A stretch of 64,000 nucleotides of DNA from Pseudomonas fragi (lineage in GTDB: Bacteria > Pseudomonadota > Gammaproteobacteria > Pseudomonadales > Pseudomonadaceae): assembly GCF_900105835.1 (NCBI RefSeq), contig NZ_LT629783.1, positions 1,674,001-1,738,000 on the forward strand. Direction: 5' to 3'. Positions within the stretch are counted from its first letter, which is position 1. Each line of letters opens with the position of its first letter. Both the position numbers and the translations under genes were made by a program. Below, in pieces: positions 36,289-45,202 of the stretch. The notes below the pieces were generated by a model, which saw only the letters and a list, made by a program, of their open reading frames with translations, searched no databases and was not told the DNA's origin.

Positions 36289-37052
36289 TGAGCGCCAATA
36301 CGTCGTTACTGGAAGGACGCCGGGTGCTGGTCACCGGCGGTGCCCGTGGGCTGGGTTATGCCTTTGCCCGCGCCATTGGCCGGGCCGGTGCCCGGGTGGT
36401 TATCGCCGACATTCTCGCCGAGCGCGTGCAGCAGTCAGCCGCCGAACTGGTTGGTGAAGGCCTCGATGTACACGGGGTGACGGTCGACCTGGCGCAACCC
36501 GCTTCGATTGACGCCTGCGTGGCACGCAGTCTCGACCTGCTCGGCGGGCTCGACGGCCTGGTGAACAACGCTTCGATCACCAATTCGGGCGGCAAGACGT
36601 GCGAAGAACTGCACATCGATACCTGGGACCAGGTCATGCAGGTCAACGTACGCGGTACCTGGCTGATGACCCGGGCCTGCCTGCCCGCCCTGCGCGGCAG
36701 TGGCCACGGTGCGGTGGTCAACCTGGCCTCCGACACGCCGCTGTGGGGCGCCCCGAACCTGCTGGCCTATGTCGCGAGCAAGGGCGCAATCATCGCCATG
36801 ACCCGCAGCCTGGCCCGCGAACTGGGCGCCGACAACATCACGGTCAATGCCATCGCCCCCGGCCTGGTCCTGGTCGAGGCCACGGCCTACGTACCCGAAG
36901 CTCGCCACCGTTTGTACAACGATCGCCGGGCCATACAACGCCCGCAACTGCCCGAGGATGTCAGCGGCGCCGTGCTGTTCGCGCTGTCCGACCTTGCCCG
37001 CTTTATCACTGGACAAACCCTGCCGGTCAACGGCGGGTTCGTCATGCCTTGA
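36285..37052 (+). CDS. Short-chain dehydrogenase/reductase (SDR), complete active site
   Basis: A 255-residue classical SDR. NAD(P) site TGGARGLG at 17-24, D in VIADI suggesting NAD preference, NNAS, catalytic Ser in NLASDTPLWG and, 13 residues later, Tyr-x3-Lys in AYVASKGAII. GITxxxNAI-type VNAIAPGLV and GQTLPVNGGF near the end are also typical. It overlaps the permease stop. It would oxidise an alcohol or dihydrodiol intermediate of the pathway; the substrate is unknown. Confidence 0.9.
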   Translation: MMSANTSLLEGRRVLVTGGARGLGYAFARAIGRAGARVVIADILAERVQQSAAELVGEGLDVHGVTVDLAQPASIDACVARSLDLLGGLDGLVNNASITNSGGKTCEELHIDTWDQVMQVNVRGTWLMTRACLPALRGSGHGAVVNLASDTPLWGAPNLLAYVASKGAIIAMTRSLARELGADNITVNAIAPGLVLVEATAYVPEARHRLYNDRRAIQRPQLPEDVSGAVLFALSDLARFITGQTLPVNGGFVMP

Positions 37053-37065
37053 ACTGGAGACAGCC

Positions 37066-37608
37066 ATGACCGATCTATCTGCAGCCGTACAAACCACCGC
37101 CAAGAGCTGGGAACAACCCGCCGGCAGCGACCTCGCCAGCTGGATGAAAACCCGTATCGCCCGCTACGAAACACGCCAGTACGACTGGAACGCGCTGAAG
37201 TTCCAGGCCGACTACGACCCAAAATTCCGGCGTGCGCAAATGCGCTACATCGGCACTGGCGGCACCGGCGTAAGCACCGACATGAACACCATCCCGTCCG
37301 AGCACTTCACCTTTTCGACCATGGTGATTCCGGCCGGTCATGAAGGCCCGCCACACCTGCACACCGACGTTGAAGAAGTGTTCTTCGTGCTGCGCGGCAC
37401 GCTCAAGGTGGTGATCGAAAAAGACGGCGAACGCTTCGAAACCATCCTCACCGACCGCGACGTGATTTCCGTGCCGCCGGGGGTGTACCGCGAAGAGATC
37501 AACATCGGCGATGAAGATGCACTGATGTGCGTGATGCTCGGTGCGAAAAAACCGCTGACCCCGACTTACCCGCCAGAGCACCCTCTGGCCTCGATCAAGC
37601 GCGGATAA
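37066..37608 (+). CDS. Cupin-domain protein
   Basis: A 180-residue protein with one cupin barrel: GHEGPPHLHTDVEEVFFVLRG (metal motif 1 with two His and a Glu) and DRDVISVPPGVYREEINIG (motif 2, where the usual His is not at its normal place). The frame is open upstream into the SDR gene, but ATG 37066 has GGAG in front and leaves a 13-base gap to the SDR stop. It could be an isomerase, dioxygenase or decarboxylase-like accessory enzyme; the sequence does not decide. Confidence 0.85.
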   Translation: MTDLSAAVQTTAKSWEQPAGSDLASWMKTRIARYETRQYDWNALKFQADYDPKFRRAQMRYIGTGGTGVSTDMNTIPSEHFTFSTMVIPAGHEGPPHLHTDVEEVFFVLRGTLKVVIEKDGERFETILTDRDVISVPPGVYREEINIGDEDALMCVMLGAKKPLTPTYPPEHPLASIKRG

Positions 37609-37612
37609 GCCC

Positions 37613-38497
37613 ATGCTGCAGACCACTGACCACCTCGACCCGAGCCTTACGGCGGACCTTGAGGCGCAGCTGGGCCTGAATTTTCCCCTGCGCAGGCTGG
37701 ACCTCGCGGGCGGGCAGCAGGCCCTGCGTGAATGCGGGCGTGGGCCGGCCATCGTGCTGTTGCACGGGATCGGCTCGGGCGCGGCGTCCTGGCTGGCGGT
37801 GGCGCAACTGCTGGGGCAACGGGCCCGCGTCATCGCCTGGGATGCACCCGGCTACGGCCAATCTTCGCCACTGCGTTCGCTAGCCCCCGACGCCTCGGAT
37901 TATGCCGGGCGCCTGGGGCAAATGCTCGACGCACTGGGTGTCGAGCGTTGTGTGCTGGTGGGTCATTCCCTTGGCGCAATCACCGCCACCGCGTTCGCCA
38001 GCGGCGCACAGCAACAGCGGGTCAGCCGGCTGGTGCTGATCAGCCCGGCGCAGGGCTATGGCCATCCGTCACGCCAGGCCCAGGGCCGGGCGGTGCGCAA
38101 AAAGCGCCTGGCCGATCTTGAACATCCCGGCATCCAGGCCATGGCCAGGCAACGCAGCGCCTGCATGTTGTCACCTGGCGCCAGCCCCGGAGATCACGCC
38201 TGGGTGCGCTGGAACATGGCGCAGCTCAACCCCGAGGGTTATCGCCAGGCCATCGAGTTGCTGTGCGGCGAGGATCTGTTGCGCCAGCCGCCACTGTCGA
38301 TGCCGTGTGACGTGCATTGCGGCGCCGCCGACGGCATCACCACGCCCGACAGCTGCCAACTGCTGGCCCGGGCATTGGGCGCCAGCTTCAGCCTGATGAC
38401 CGGCGCCGGCCATGCCAGCCCCATCGAACAACCTTACGCGGTGGCGGGCCGGCTGGCCCTTGCCATCGAACACTCCCTGACAGGTGCATCGCTATGA
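37613..38497 (+). CDS. Alpha/beta-hydrolase
   Basis: A 294-residue alpha/beta-hydrolase. Oxyanion-hole motif LLHGIGSGAASW, nucleophile Ser119 in LVGHSLGA, likely acid Asp in GAADGITTPD, and His in GAGHASPIEQP. In aromatic pathways such enzymes hydrolyse ring-cleavage products, enol-lactones or esters. It starts four bases after the cupin stop and overlaps the IclR start by four bases (ATGA). Confidence 0.9.
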   Translation: MLQTTDHLDPSLTADLEAQLGLNFPLRRLDLAGGQQALRECGRGPAIVLLHGIGSGAASWLAVAQLLGQRARVIAWDAPGYGQSSPLRSLAPDASDYAGRLGQMLDALGVERCVLVGHSLGAITATAFASGAQQQRVSRLVLISPAQGYGHPSRQAQGRAVRKKRLADLEHPGIQAMARQRSACMLSPGASPGDHAWVRWNMAQLNPEGYRQAIELLCGEDLLRQPPLSMPCDVHCGAADGITTPDSCQLLARALGASFSLMTGAGHASPIEQPYAVAGRLALAIEHSLTGASL

Positions 38498-39330
38498 CAG
38501 ATTCAGAACTGCCCAAGGACGCTCAGGACAAATACATCGTGCCGGGCCTGGAGCGTGGCCTGCTGCTGTTGTGCGAGTTCACGCGCAGCAACCGCACCCT
38601 CACCGCGCCGGAACTGGCCCGCCGCCTGGCCCTGCCGCGCTCGACGATTTTCCGCCTGCTGACCACCCTCGAAACCATGGGTTTCGTGACCCGCAGCGGC
38701 AATGAGTACCGCCTCGGCATGTCGGTGCTGCGCCTGGGCTTTGAGTACCTGGCGTCACTGGAGCTGACCGAGCTGGGGCAACCGCTGCTGGCCCGTTTGT
38801 GTGACCGGGTCAACTACCCGAGCAATCTGGTGGTGCGCGATGGCCGCTCGATTGTTTATGTGGCCAAGGTCTCGCCGCCTTCGGTGTTTTCCAGTGCCGT
38901 CAACGTCGGCACCCGCCTGCCCGCCCACGCCACCGTGCTGGGACGAATCCTGCTCGAAGACCTGTCGCTGAGCGAATTGCGCGAGCTGTATCCCGAAGAG
39001 CATCTGGAACAGCACTCACCCTGCACACCGAAAACCGCACTGGAGCTGTTCGACATGGTGCAGGCCGACCGCCAGCGCGGTTTCGTCAGCGGCGAAGGTT
39101 TTTTCGAATCGTCGATCTCGACCGTGGCCGCGCCGGTGCGCGACGAGTCCAGCAGGATCGTTGCGGCGCTGGGGGTGACCGTGCCCACCGCACAGATTGC
39201 CCACGTCAACTTCAACGAGTTGCTGCTGCAAGTACGCCGCAGCGCCGACGAGCTTTCACGGCTGCTCAACTACAACAGCGGCGCGGCCAACGATGGTCAC
39301 AACCGCGTCACTGCCTTGATGAGGGATTGA
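38494..39330 (+). CDS. IclR-family transcriptional regulator
   Basis: A 278-residue regulator. The winged helix is at about 18-72 (LTAPELARRLALPRSTIFRLLTTLETMGFV), and the effector domain includes GTRLPAHATVLGRILLEDLS and RQRGFVSGEGFFESSISTVAAPV. The family typically includes PcaR/PobR-type regulators of aromatic catabolism. The gene is inside the operon, overlapping the hydrolase stop, so it would be induced together with the enzymes. ATG 38494 has been chosen for the overlap and normal length. Confidence 0.92.
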   Translation: MTDSELPKDAQDKYIVPGLERGLLLLCEFTRSNRTLTAPELARRLALPRSTIFRLLTTLETMGFVTRSGNEYRLGMSVLRLGFEYLASLELTELGQPLLARLCDRVNYPSNLVVRDGRSIVYVAKVSPPSVFSSAVNVGTRLPAHATVLGRILLEDLSLSELRELYPEEHLEQHSPCTPKTALELFDMVQADRQRGFVSGEGFFESSISTVAAPVRDESSRIVAALGVTVPTAQIAHVNFNELLLQVRRSADELSRLLNYNSGAANDGHNRVTALMRD

Positions 39331-39331
39331 G

Positions 39332-40129
39332 ATGAGCCTTTATCAACTGCAATCCAGCACCGCGATTGTCACGGGCGGTTCTTCAGGCATTGGCCTGGCC
39401 AGTGTCGAGTTGCTGCTGGAAGCCGGGGCCGCCGTAGCCTTGTGTGGACGCAACGAAGAGCGCCTGCGCTGCGCCGAAGCTGCCTTGCGCCAGCGCTTCC
39501 CCGCAGCACGCCTGCTGGCCCGGGTGTGCGATGTGCTGGATGAAGGATCGGTAAAGGCCTTTGCCGCCGCCAGCCTCGCGGCATTGGGCCCGGCCAGCAT
39601 CCTGATCAACAACGCCGGCCAGGGCCGGGTTTCGACCTTTGCCAACACCACGCCCAGCGCCTGGACCGACGAGCTGAACCTGAAGTTTTTTTCGGTGATC
39701 AACCCGGTCCACGCCTTTATGCCCCAGCTGCAAAGCCAGCCCGGGGCCGCCATCGTCTGCGTCAACTCGTTGCTGGCCAGGCAGCCGGAACCGCACATGG
39801 TCGCCACCTCGGCGGCCCGCGCCGGGGTCATGAACCTGGTGCGATCGATGGCCAGCGAATTTGCCCCGCAGGGCATTCGGGTCAACGGCATCCTGATTGG
39901 CCTGGTCGAGTCCGGTCAATGGCGCCGGCGCTTCGAGGCCCGCGAAGAACGGGCACTGGACTGGAGCCAATGGACCGCCCGGCTGGCACAACACAAACAC
40001 ATTCCCTTGGGGCGCCTGGGCCTGCCGATTGAAGCAGCCCGCGCGATCCTTTTTTTGGCCTCGCCTCTGTCCTCGTACACCACAGGCAGCCATATCGATG
40101 TTTCTGGAGGTCTGTCCCGCCATGCGTAA
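39332..40129 (+). CDS. SDR-family protein with substituted catalytic residues
   Basis: A 265-residue SDR-fold protein. The cofactor motif TGGSSGIG (14-21) and NNAG (93-96) are intact and Ser146 (CVNSLLAR) is in place, but the Tyr-x3-Lys positions, 13 and 17 residues later, hold Thr159 and Arg163 (TSAAR). It is therefore unlikely to be a standard dehydrogenase, although it may still bind NAD(P). C-terminal LSSYTTGSHIDVSGGLSRHA is normal. It starts right behind iclR and overlaps the ThDP gene by eight bases. Confidence 0.85.
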   Translation: MSLYQLQSSTAIVTGGSSGIGLASVELLLEAGAAVALCGRNEERLRCAEAALRQRFPAARLLARVCDVLDEGSVKAFAAASLAALGPASILINNAGQGRVSTFANTTPSAWTDELNLKFFSVINPVHAFMPQLQSQPGAAIVCVNSLLARQPEPHMVATSAARAGVMNLVRSMASEFAPQGIRVNGILIGLVESGQWRRRFEAREERALDWSQWTARLAQHKHIPLGRLGLPIEAARAILFLASPLSSYTTGSHIDVSGGLSRHA

Positions 40130-41804
40130 TGAACATACTGTCACCGTTGGCGCCGCCATCACCGCGTTCCTGGAGCAGTGCGAGGTCAAGGCCGCGTTCG
40201 GCGTGATCTCCATCCACAACATGCCGATCCTCGACGCCTTCGCTGCGCGGGGCAATATCCGCTTTGTCATGGCCCGGGGTGAAGCCGGCGCCACCAACAT
40301 GGCCGATGCCTACGCCCGCACCACCGGCGGCCTGGGTGTGTGCCTGACGTCCACTGGCACCGCGGCAGGCAATGCCGCCGGTGCCCTGGTTGAAGCACTG
40401 ACCGCAGGCACGCCGCTGCTGCATATCACCGGGCAGATCGAAACGCCGTACCTGGATCAGGACTTCGCCTACATTCACGAAGCCCGCGACCAGCTGACCA
40501 TGCTCAAGGCCGTGTCCAAGGCGGCATTTCGCGTGCGCAGCGTCGACACGGCAATCAGCACCCTGAAACTGGCCGTGCAAACGGCCCTTACCGCGCCTAC
40601 CGGGCCAGTCAGCGTCGAGATCCCGATCGATATCCAGTCGACCTTTATCGCCATGCCCAGCGATCTCTCACCCTTGCCGGTGCCGGTTGCCGTACCCGCG
40701 CCCGAAGCCCTGGATCTGGTGGCCGAACGGCTGGCCAGTGCAAGCCGCCCGCTGCTGTGGCTGGGGGGTGGCGCGCGACACGCCGGGGCACAAGTCAAAC
40801 GCCTGCTGGATATGGGCGTGGGGGTGATCACCTCGACCCAGGGTCGGGGCGTGGTCAACGAAGACGACGAGCGTTGCCTGGGGGCCTTTTCACAGAACAA
40901 GCGCGTCGAACAGTTTCTGCAAAGCTGTGATGCCCTGCTGATCGCCGGGTCGCGCCTGCGCAGCAACGAGACGTTCAAGTACGCGCTGAAATTGCCGCGC
41001 AACACCCTGCGCATCGACGCCAACCCGGCCATCGAAGGGCGCAGTTACAACAGCGAACTGTTTATTTGCGGGGATGCAGCACTGGCCCTTGATGGCCTGG
41101 CAGACCGCCTGCAAGGCCGCCTGCACATCGACCCGACCTTCCTCGCCGACCTCAAGGCCGTGCGCGAACAGTCCCGCACCCAGCTGCTCGCCGACCTGGG
41201 CCCTTACTCGGCGATGGTCGAGCAGTTGCAAGGAATGACCGGGCGCAATTTTTCCTGGGTGCGCGACGTGACCCTGTCCAACAGCATCTGGGGCAATCGC
41301 CTGCTGACCCTGTACCACCCACGCGCCGGGGTTCACGCCCTGGGCGGCGGTATTGGCCAGGGCATGCCGATGGCCATCGGTGCTGCAGTCGCAGCGGCCG
41401 AGAACGATCCTTCCCGCAAGGTGTTCGCCCTGGCCGGTGACGGCGGTTTCATTCTCAACCTCGGCGAGCTGGCGACCCTGGTGCAGGAGAACGCCAATGT
41501 GGTGATGCTGCTGATGAACGACCAGCGCTACGGGGTGATCCGCAATATTCAGGACGCGGTGTATGGCAGCCGCCACTGCTATGTCGACCTGCACACCCCG
41601 GACTACGCCATGCTGGCCCAATCGCTGAACCTGCGCCATGCACGGGTCACTGACCTGAAGGATTTCGCCAGCGTAGTCGACGTGGCACTGGGGCAACCCG
41701 GCCCCTTCCTGCTGGAAGTCGACATGCTCAGCGTCGGCAGTTTTGCCACCCAGTTCGCCGGTCCGCCGAACAGCGAAACCAAAGCGCAAAAAGCCACGGC
41801 CTGA
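40122..41804 (+). CDS. Thiamine-diphosphate-dependent enzyme (acetolactate synthase/benzoylformate decarboxylase type)
   Basis: A 560-residue ThDP enzyme with the three usual domains. The catalytic Glu is in MARGEAGATNMADAYAR, and the ThDP/Mg motif starts with GDGGFILNLGELATL and ends ..LLMNDQRYGV. It probably decarboxylates a 2-oxo acid to an aldehyde, or does carboligation; the aldehyde dehydrogenase two genes downstream would then oxidise the aldehyde, as in the mandelate pathway (inference). ATG 40122 overlaps the SDR gene; the frame is open upstream but without similarity. Confidence 0.9.
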   Translation: MRNEHTVTVGAAITAFLEQCEVKAAFGVISIHNMPILDAFAARGNIRFVMARGEAGATNMADAYARTTGGLGVCLTSTGTAAGNAAGALVEALTAGTPLLHITGQIETPYLDQDFAYIHEARDQLTMLKAVSKAAFRVRSVDTAISTLKLAVQTALTAPTGPVSVEIPIDIQSTFIAMPSDLSPLPVPVAVPAPEALDLVAERLASASRPLLWLGGGARHAGAQVKRLLDMGVGVITSTQGRGVVNEDDERCLGAFSQNKRVEQFLQSCDALLIAGSRLRSNETFKYALKLPRNTLRIDANPAIEGRSYNSELFICGDAALALDGLADRLQGRLHIDPTFLADLKAVREQSRTQLLADLGPYSAMVEQLQGMTGRNFSWVRDVTLSNSIWGNRLLTLYHPRAGVHALGGGIGQGMPMAIGAAVAAAENDPSRKVFALAGDGGFILNLGELATLVQENANVVMLLMNDQRYGVIRNIQDAVYGSRHCYVDLHTPDYAMLAQSLNLRHARVTDLKDFASVVDVALGQPGPFLLEVDMLSVGSFATQFAGPPNSETKAQKATA

Positions 41805-41814
41805 GGACTTCGTC

Positions 41815-42618
41815 ATGTTGCATATCACCATGGTCGGCTGCGGCGCGATTGGCGTCGGTGTACTTCAGTTGCTGGAGAGCGATGCGCAGATGTGTGTCGA
41901 TTACGTTATCGCTTCAAGCGGCTCAGAGTATCTGGTGCGCCAGCGTCTGGCGGGTTTCAGACAGCCGCCGCAGGTGCTGAACGCAGTGCCTGTCGATGCC
42001 CGCCCCGACCTGCTGGTCGAGTGCGCCGGCCACCGCGCCATCGAAGAACATGTGCTGCCAGCGCTGGAGCGTGGCATCCCGTGCCTGATTGTCTCGGTGG
42101 GCGCGTTGTCCGAAGTCGGTCTGGTGGAACGCCTGGAGGCGGCCGCCGCTCGCGGCCAAACCTATATCCAGTTGCTGCCCGGCGCCATCGGCGGCATTGA
42201 CGCCCTGTCGGCAGCCAAGGTGGGCGGGCTGGACGCCGTCAACTATACCGGGCGCAAACCGGCCAAGGCCTGGCAGAACACCCCTGCAGAGCAGGTTTGC
42301 GACCTGGCAAATATCAACGAAGCGACGGTGATTTTTCACGGCAGCGCCCGCGAGGCTGCGCGGCTTTACCCGAAGAACGCCAACGTCGCTGCCACCTTGT
42401 CCCTGGCAGGGATCGGGCTGGACCGCACCCAGGTGACCCTGATTGCCGACCCGGCCAGCGACGAGAACGTGCATCACTTCGAAGCCCGCGGAGCCTTTGG
42501 CGGTTTTGAAATGAGCTTGCGCGGCAAGCCGTTGCTGGCCAACCCGAAAACCTCGGCGCTGACCGTTTACAGCGTTGTGCGCGCCTTGGGCAACCACGCG
42601 CATGTGATTTCGATATGA
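41815..42618 (+). CDS. L-aspartate dehydrogenase-like protein (NadX family)
   Basis: A 267-residue protein with an N-terminal NAD(P) Rossmann motif VGCGAIGVGVL and the NadX-family signatures GAIGGIDALSAAKVGGLDAVNYTGRKP and FHGSAREAARLYPKNANVAATLSLAGIGLDRTQV. The family deaminates L-aspartate to oxaloacetate (iminoaspartate as intermediate). Here it stands within an aromatic operon, not near nad genes, so it may act on another amino acid or imine intermediate (inference). It starts 10 bases after the ThDP gene. Confidence 0.87.
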   Translation: MLHITMVGCGAIGVGVLQLLESDAQMCVDYVIASSGSEYLVRQRLAGFRQPPQVLNAVPVDARPDLLVECAGHRAIEEHVLPALERGIPCLIVSVGALSEVGLVERLEAAAARGQTYIQLLPGAIGGIDALSAAKVGGLDAVNYTGRKPAKAWQNTPAEQVCDLANINEATVIFHGSAREAARLYPKNANVAATLSLAGIGLDRTQVTLIADPASDENVHHFEARGAFGGFEMSLRGKPLLANPKTSALTVYSVVRALGNHAHVISI

Positions 42619-42628
42619 GTAGCAGCGC

Positions 42629-42718
42629 CAAGTTGCAAGCTTCAAGCGGCAAGCAAGGTCGTTGCGTATCGCCTTGCTTTCTCTTGCTGCTTAAAGCTTG
42701 AAGCCTGCAGCCTGCAGC
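42629..42718. repeat. Imperfect inverted repeat between the aspartate-dehydrogenase-like and aldehyde-dehydrogenase genes
   Basis: GCAAGCTTCAAGCGGCAAGC and, after a gap, GCTTAAAGCTTGAAGCCTGC form an imperfect hairpin with CAAGG/CCTTG inside. Such repeats of GCTTGAAGC/TGCAGC units are frequent in Pseudomonas spacers. This is the only sizeable spacer inside the catabolic operon and it could moderate read-through. Confidence 0.55.
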
Positions 42719-42730
42719 TAAGGACCCCTT

Positions 42731-44227
42731 ATGACTCTCGAACAAACTCTACCCATCTGCATTGCCGGCCAGTGGCGCCAAGGTCGCGGTGAGCGCTACG
42801 CCACCCGCTACCCCGCCACTGGCGAAGTGGTTGCCTGGCTCAACGCGGCCAGTCTCGAAGACGTGGAAGACGCCGTACAGGGCGCCCACCAGGCTTTTTT
42901 GCACAGCGGCTGGGCGCAGCGCAAACCCCACGAGCGGGCCGCTGTGCTGTATCGCATGGCCCATCTGATCCGCGAGCGCAGCGAAGAACTGGCGCAGCTG
43001 CAGCGCCAGGACAACGGCAAACCGATCAGTGAAACCCGGGCACTGGTGGCCAGCGCCGCAGGTACATTCCAGTTTTTCGCCGCGGCCTGCGAAACCCTCG
43101 AAGAGACCATCACGCCCTCCCGTGGGGATTACGTGACCTTGAGTGTTTACGAGCCGATGGGGGTGATTGCCGCCATTACACCTTGGAATTCGCCGATCGC
43201 CAGCGAAGCGCAAAAAGTCGCGCCAGCACTGGCCGCCGGTAATGCGGTGGTGATCAAACCGGCTGAAATCAGCCCGCTGCTGGCCCTGCAACTGGCCCGT
43301 ATCGGCGAAGAGGCGGGCCTGCCCAAAGGCCTGCTCAGCGTATTGCCGGGCAAAGGCTCGCTGCTCGGAGATGCCCTGACCCGCCACCCCCTGGTCAAGC
43401 GTGTGTCGTTCACCGGCGGGACCAAGACCGGTAAGCATATTGCCCATATCGCCGCCGACAAGATGATGCCGGTGTCACTGGAGCTGGGCGGCAAGTCGCC
43501 GACCATCGTGCTCGATGATGCCGACCTCGATCACGCCGTGGCCGGAGTGTTGTATGGCATTTTCAGTTCCTCGGGCGAAGCCTGTATCGCAGGCTCGCGC
43601 CTGTTCGTTGCGCGCTCCCTGTACCAGCCGTTTATGGCGCGACTGGTGGCGGCAGCTGCCGGATTGCGGATCGGTGACCCGGCCGATGAGCGCACACAAA
43701 TGGGTCCGCTGATCAGCGCCGCGCACCGCGAATCAGTGGAGCGTTACGTGGCCCTGGGGCTGGCCGAGGGCGGGCGTCTGCTGCTGGGCGGCCAACGCTT
43801 GCACGGAGGCGCGTATGACCAGGGTTACTTCTACCCGCCGACCATCCTCGAAGGCCTGGGCAACCACCAGCAAGTGTGCCAGGAAGAAATCTTCGGCCCG
43901 GTGCTGGTAGCCATGCCGTTCGATGACGAAGCGCAATTGCTCGAGCAGGCCAACGACAGCCTGTATGCCCTCGCTGCCGGTATCTGGAGCCGCGACTACA
44001 AACGCGCCTGGGCCCTGGGGCGGCAAATCCAGGCCGGTACGGTGTGGATCAACACCTACAAGCAGTTCTCGATTTCCACCCCGTTCGGCGGCTGGCGCGA
44101 CAGTGGTCTGGGCCGTGAAAAAGGCCGCCTCGGCATCCTGCAGTACATGGAACAGAAAAGCCTTTACTGGGGCATGAATGAACAGCCACTGGCCTGGGCC
44201 GGTGTCACACATGAAGGTGGGTTATGA
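42731..44227 (+). CDS. NAD(P)-dependent aldehyde dehydrogenase
   Basis: A 498-residue ALDH. Cofactor site ITPWNSPIASEAQKVAPALAAGNAVVIKPAE and FTGGTKTGKHI, general base Glu in SLELGGKSPTIV, catalytic Cys in SSSGEACIAGSRLFV. The length and motif set are those of the betaine/hydroxymuconic semialdehyde group. It could oxidise a semialdehyde from ring cleavage or the aldehyde from the ThDP enzyme. Its stop overlaps the next start by four bases. Confidence 0.93.
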   Translation: MTLEQTLPICIAGQWRQGRGERYATRYPATGEVVAWLNAASLEDVEDAVQGAHQAFLHSGWAQRKPHERAAVLYRMAHLIRERSEELAQLQRQDNGKPISETRALVASAAGTFQFFAAACETLEETITPSRGDYVTLSVYEPMGVIAAITPWNSPIASEAQKVAPALAAGNAVVIKPAEISPLLALQLARIGEEAGLPKGLLSVLPGKGSLLGDALTRHPLVKRVSFTGGTKTGKHIAHIAADKMMPVSLELGGKSPTIVLDDADLDHAVAGVLYGIFSSSGEACIAGSRLFVARSLYQPFMARLVAAAAGLRIGDPADERTQMGPLISAAHRESVERYVALGLAEGGRLLLGGQRLHGGAYDQGYFYPPTILEGLGNHQQVCQEEIFGPVLVAMPFDDEAQLLEQANDSLYALAAGIWSRDYKRAWALGRQIQAGTVWINTYKQFSISTPFGGWRDSGLGREKGRLGILQYMEQKSLYWGMNEQPLAWAGVTHEGGL

Positions 44228-45189
44228 GCGTTTTAGGCATTGATGAAGTCACCTACGGTGTCGAGGATCTGGACACCTGCGCACGTTTTTTCAGCGACTG
44301 GGGCCTGAGCAAGGTCAGCGAGCAAGCCGATGAGGTGATTTTTGAAACCCTCAACGGCTGTCGCGTGGTCCTGGCTGATATCCACAAGGCTGGCTTGCCG
44401 CCCGCCATCGAAGCTGGGTCGACCGTGCGCGAAGTGGTCTGGGGTGTGGCCGATGCGGCAGATCTGGCGCTGTACAGCCAGCGCATCAGCAACGACCCGG
44501 GCTTTGTCGAAGGCAATGGCCGCATCGGCTGCACCGACCCCAATGGCCTGGCCATCCGCTTGCAGGTTACCCGCAAGCGCGAACTGCACCTTGAATGCAG
44601 CGGCCACAACACCTGGCAGACCAAGGGGCGGATCAACAAGGCGGCGCCGATCTACGAGCGCGCCACGCCCGTTGAAGTCGGCCATGTGGTGTTTTTCGTC
44701 AAGGATGTAAATGCCTGCGAAGCGTTCTATCACCAGCGTTTTGGCTTCCAGGCCTCGGACCGTTACCCGGATCGCGGTGCATTTTTGCGCACCGCCGAAG
44801 AAGGCGGCCACCATGACCTGTTCATGCTGCAACTGCCCGCACCGCGAGCCGGTTTGAACCATGTCGCGTTCACCGTACGCGATGTCCACGAAGTGTTCGG
44901 CGGCGGCATGCATGTCTCGCGCAGCGGCTGGCCCACCGAAATTGGTCCGGGTCGCCACCCGGTGTCTTCAGCGTTTTTCTGGTACTTCAAAAATCCGGCC
45001 GGGGCGCTGGTGGAGTACTACGCAGACGAAGACCAACTGACCGGCGAATGGCAACCACGCACCTTCGAACCCGGCCCGACGGTCTTTGCCGAATGGGCGA
45101 TCGCAGGCGGCATCGATGGCAATACCCGCCGCCAGCAACATGTTGAAGCACCGCAAGGCAAGTTCCTTACCGACAAACCGAAACCCTGA
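44224..45189 (+). CDS. VOC-superfamily protein, type I extradiol-dioxygenase-like
   Basis: A 321-residue protein with two vicinal-oxygen-chelate halves (about 3-115 and 147-270). Candidate metal ligands are His in VEVGHVVFFV, His in GLNHVAFTV and Glu in GALVEYYADED, the same order as in extradiol dioxygenases. It is the likely ring-cleavage enzyme after hydroxylation by the neighbouring oxygenases, but other VOC functions are possible. It overlaps the aldehyde dehydrogenase stop and precedes the flavin monooxygenase by 13 bases. Confidence 0.83.
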   Translation: MSVLGIDEVTYGVEDLDTCARFFSDWGLSKVSEQADEVIFETLNGCRVVLADIHKAGLPPAIEAGSTVREVVWGVADAADLALYSQRISNDPGFVEGNGRIGCTDPNGLAIRLQVTRKRELHLECSGHNTWQTKGRINKAAPIYERATPVEVGHVVFFVKDVNACEAFYHQRFGFQASDRYPDRGAFLRTAEEGGHHDLFMLQLPAPRAGLNHVAFTVRDVHEVFGGGMHVSRSGWPTEIGPGRHPVSSAFFWYFKNPAGALVEYYADEDQLTGEWQPRTFEPGPTVFAEWAIAGGIDGNTRRQQHVEAPQGKFLTDKPKP

Positions 45190-45202
45190 GCAGGAGTCGC
45201 CC

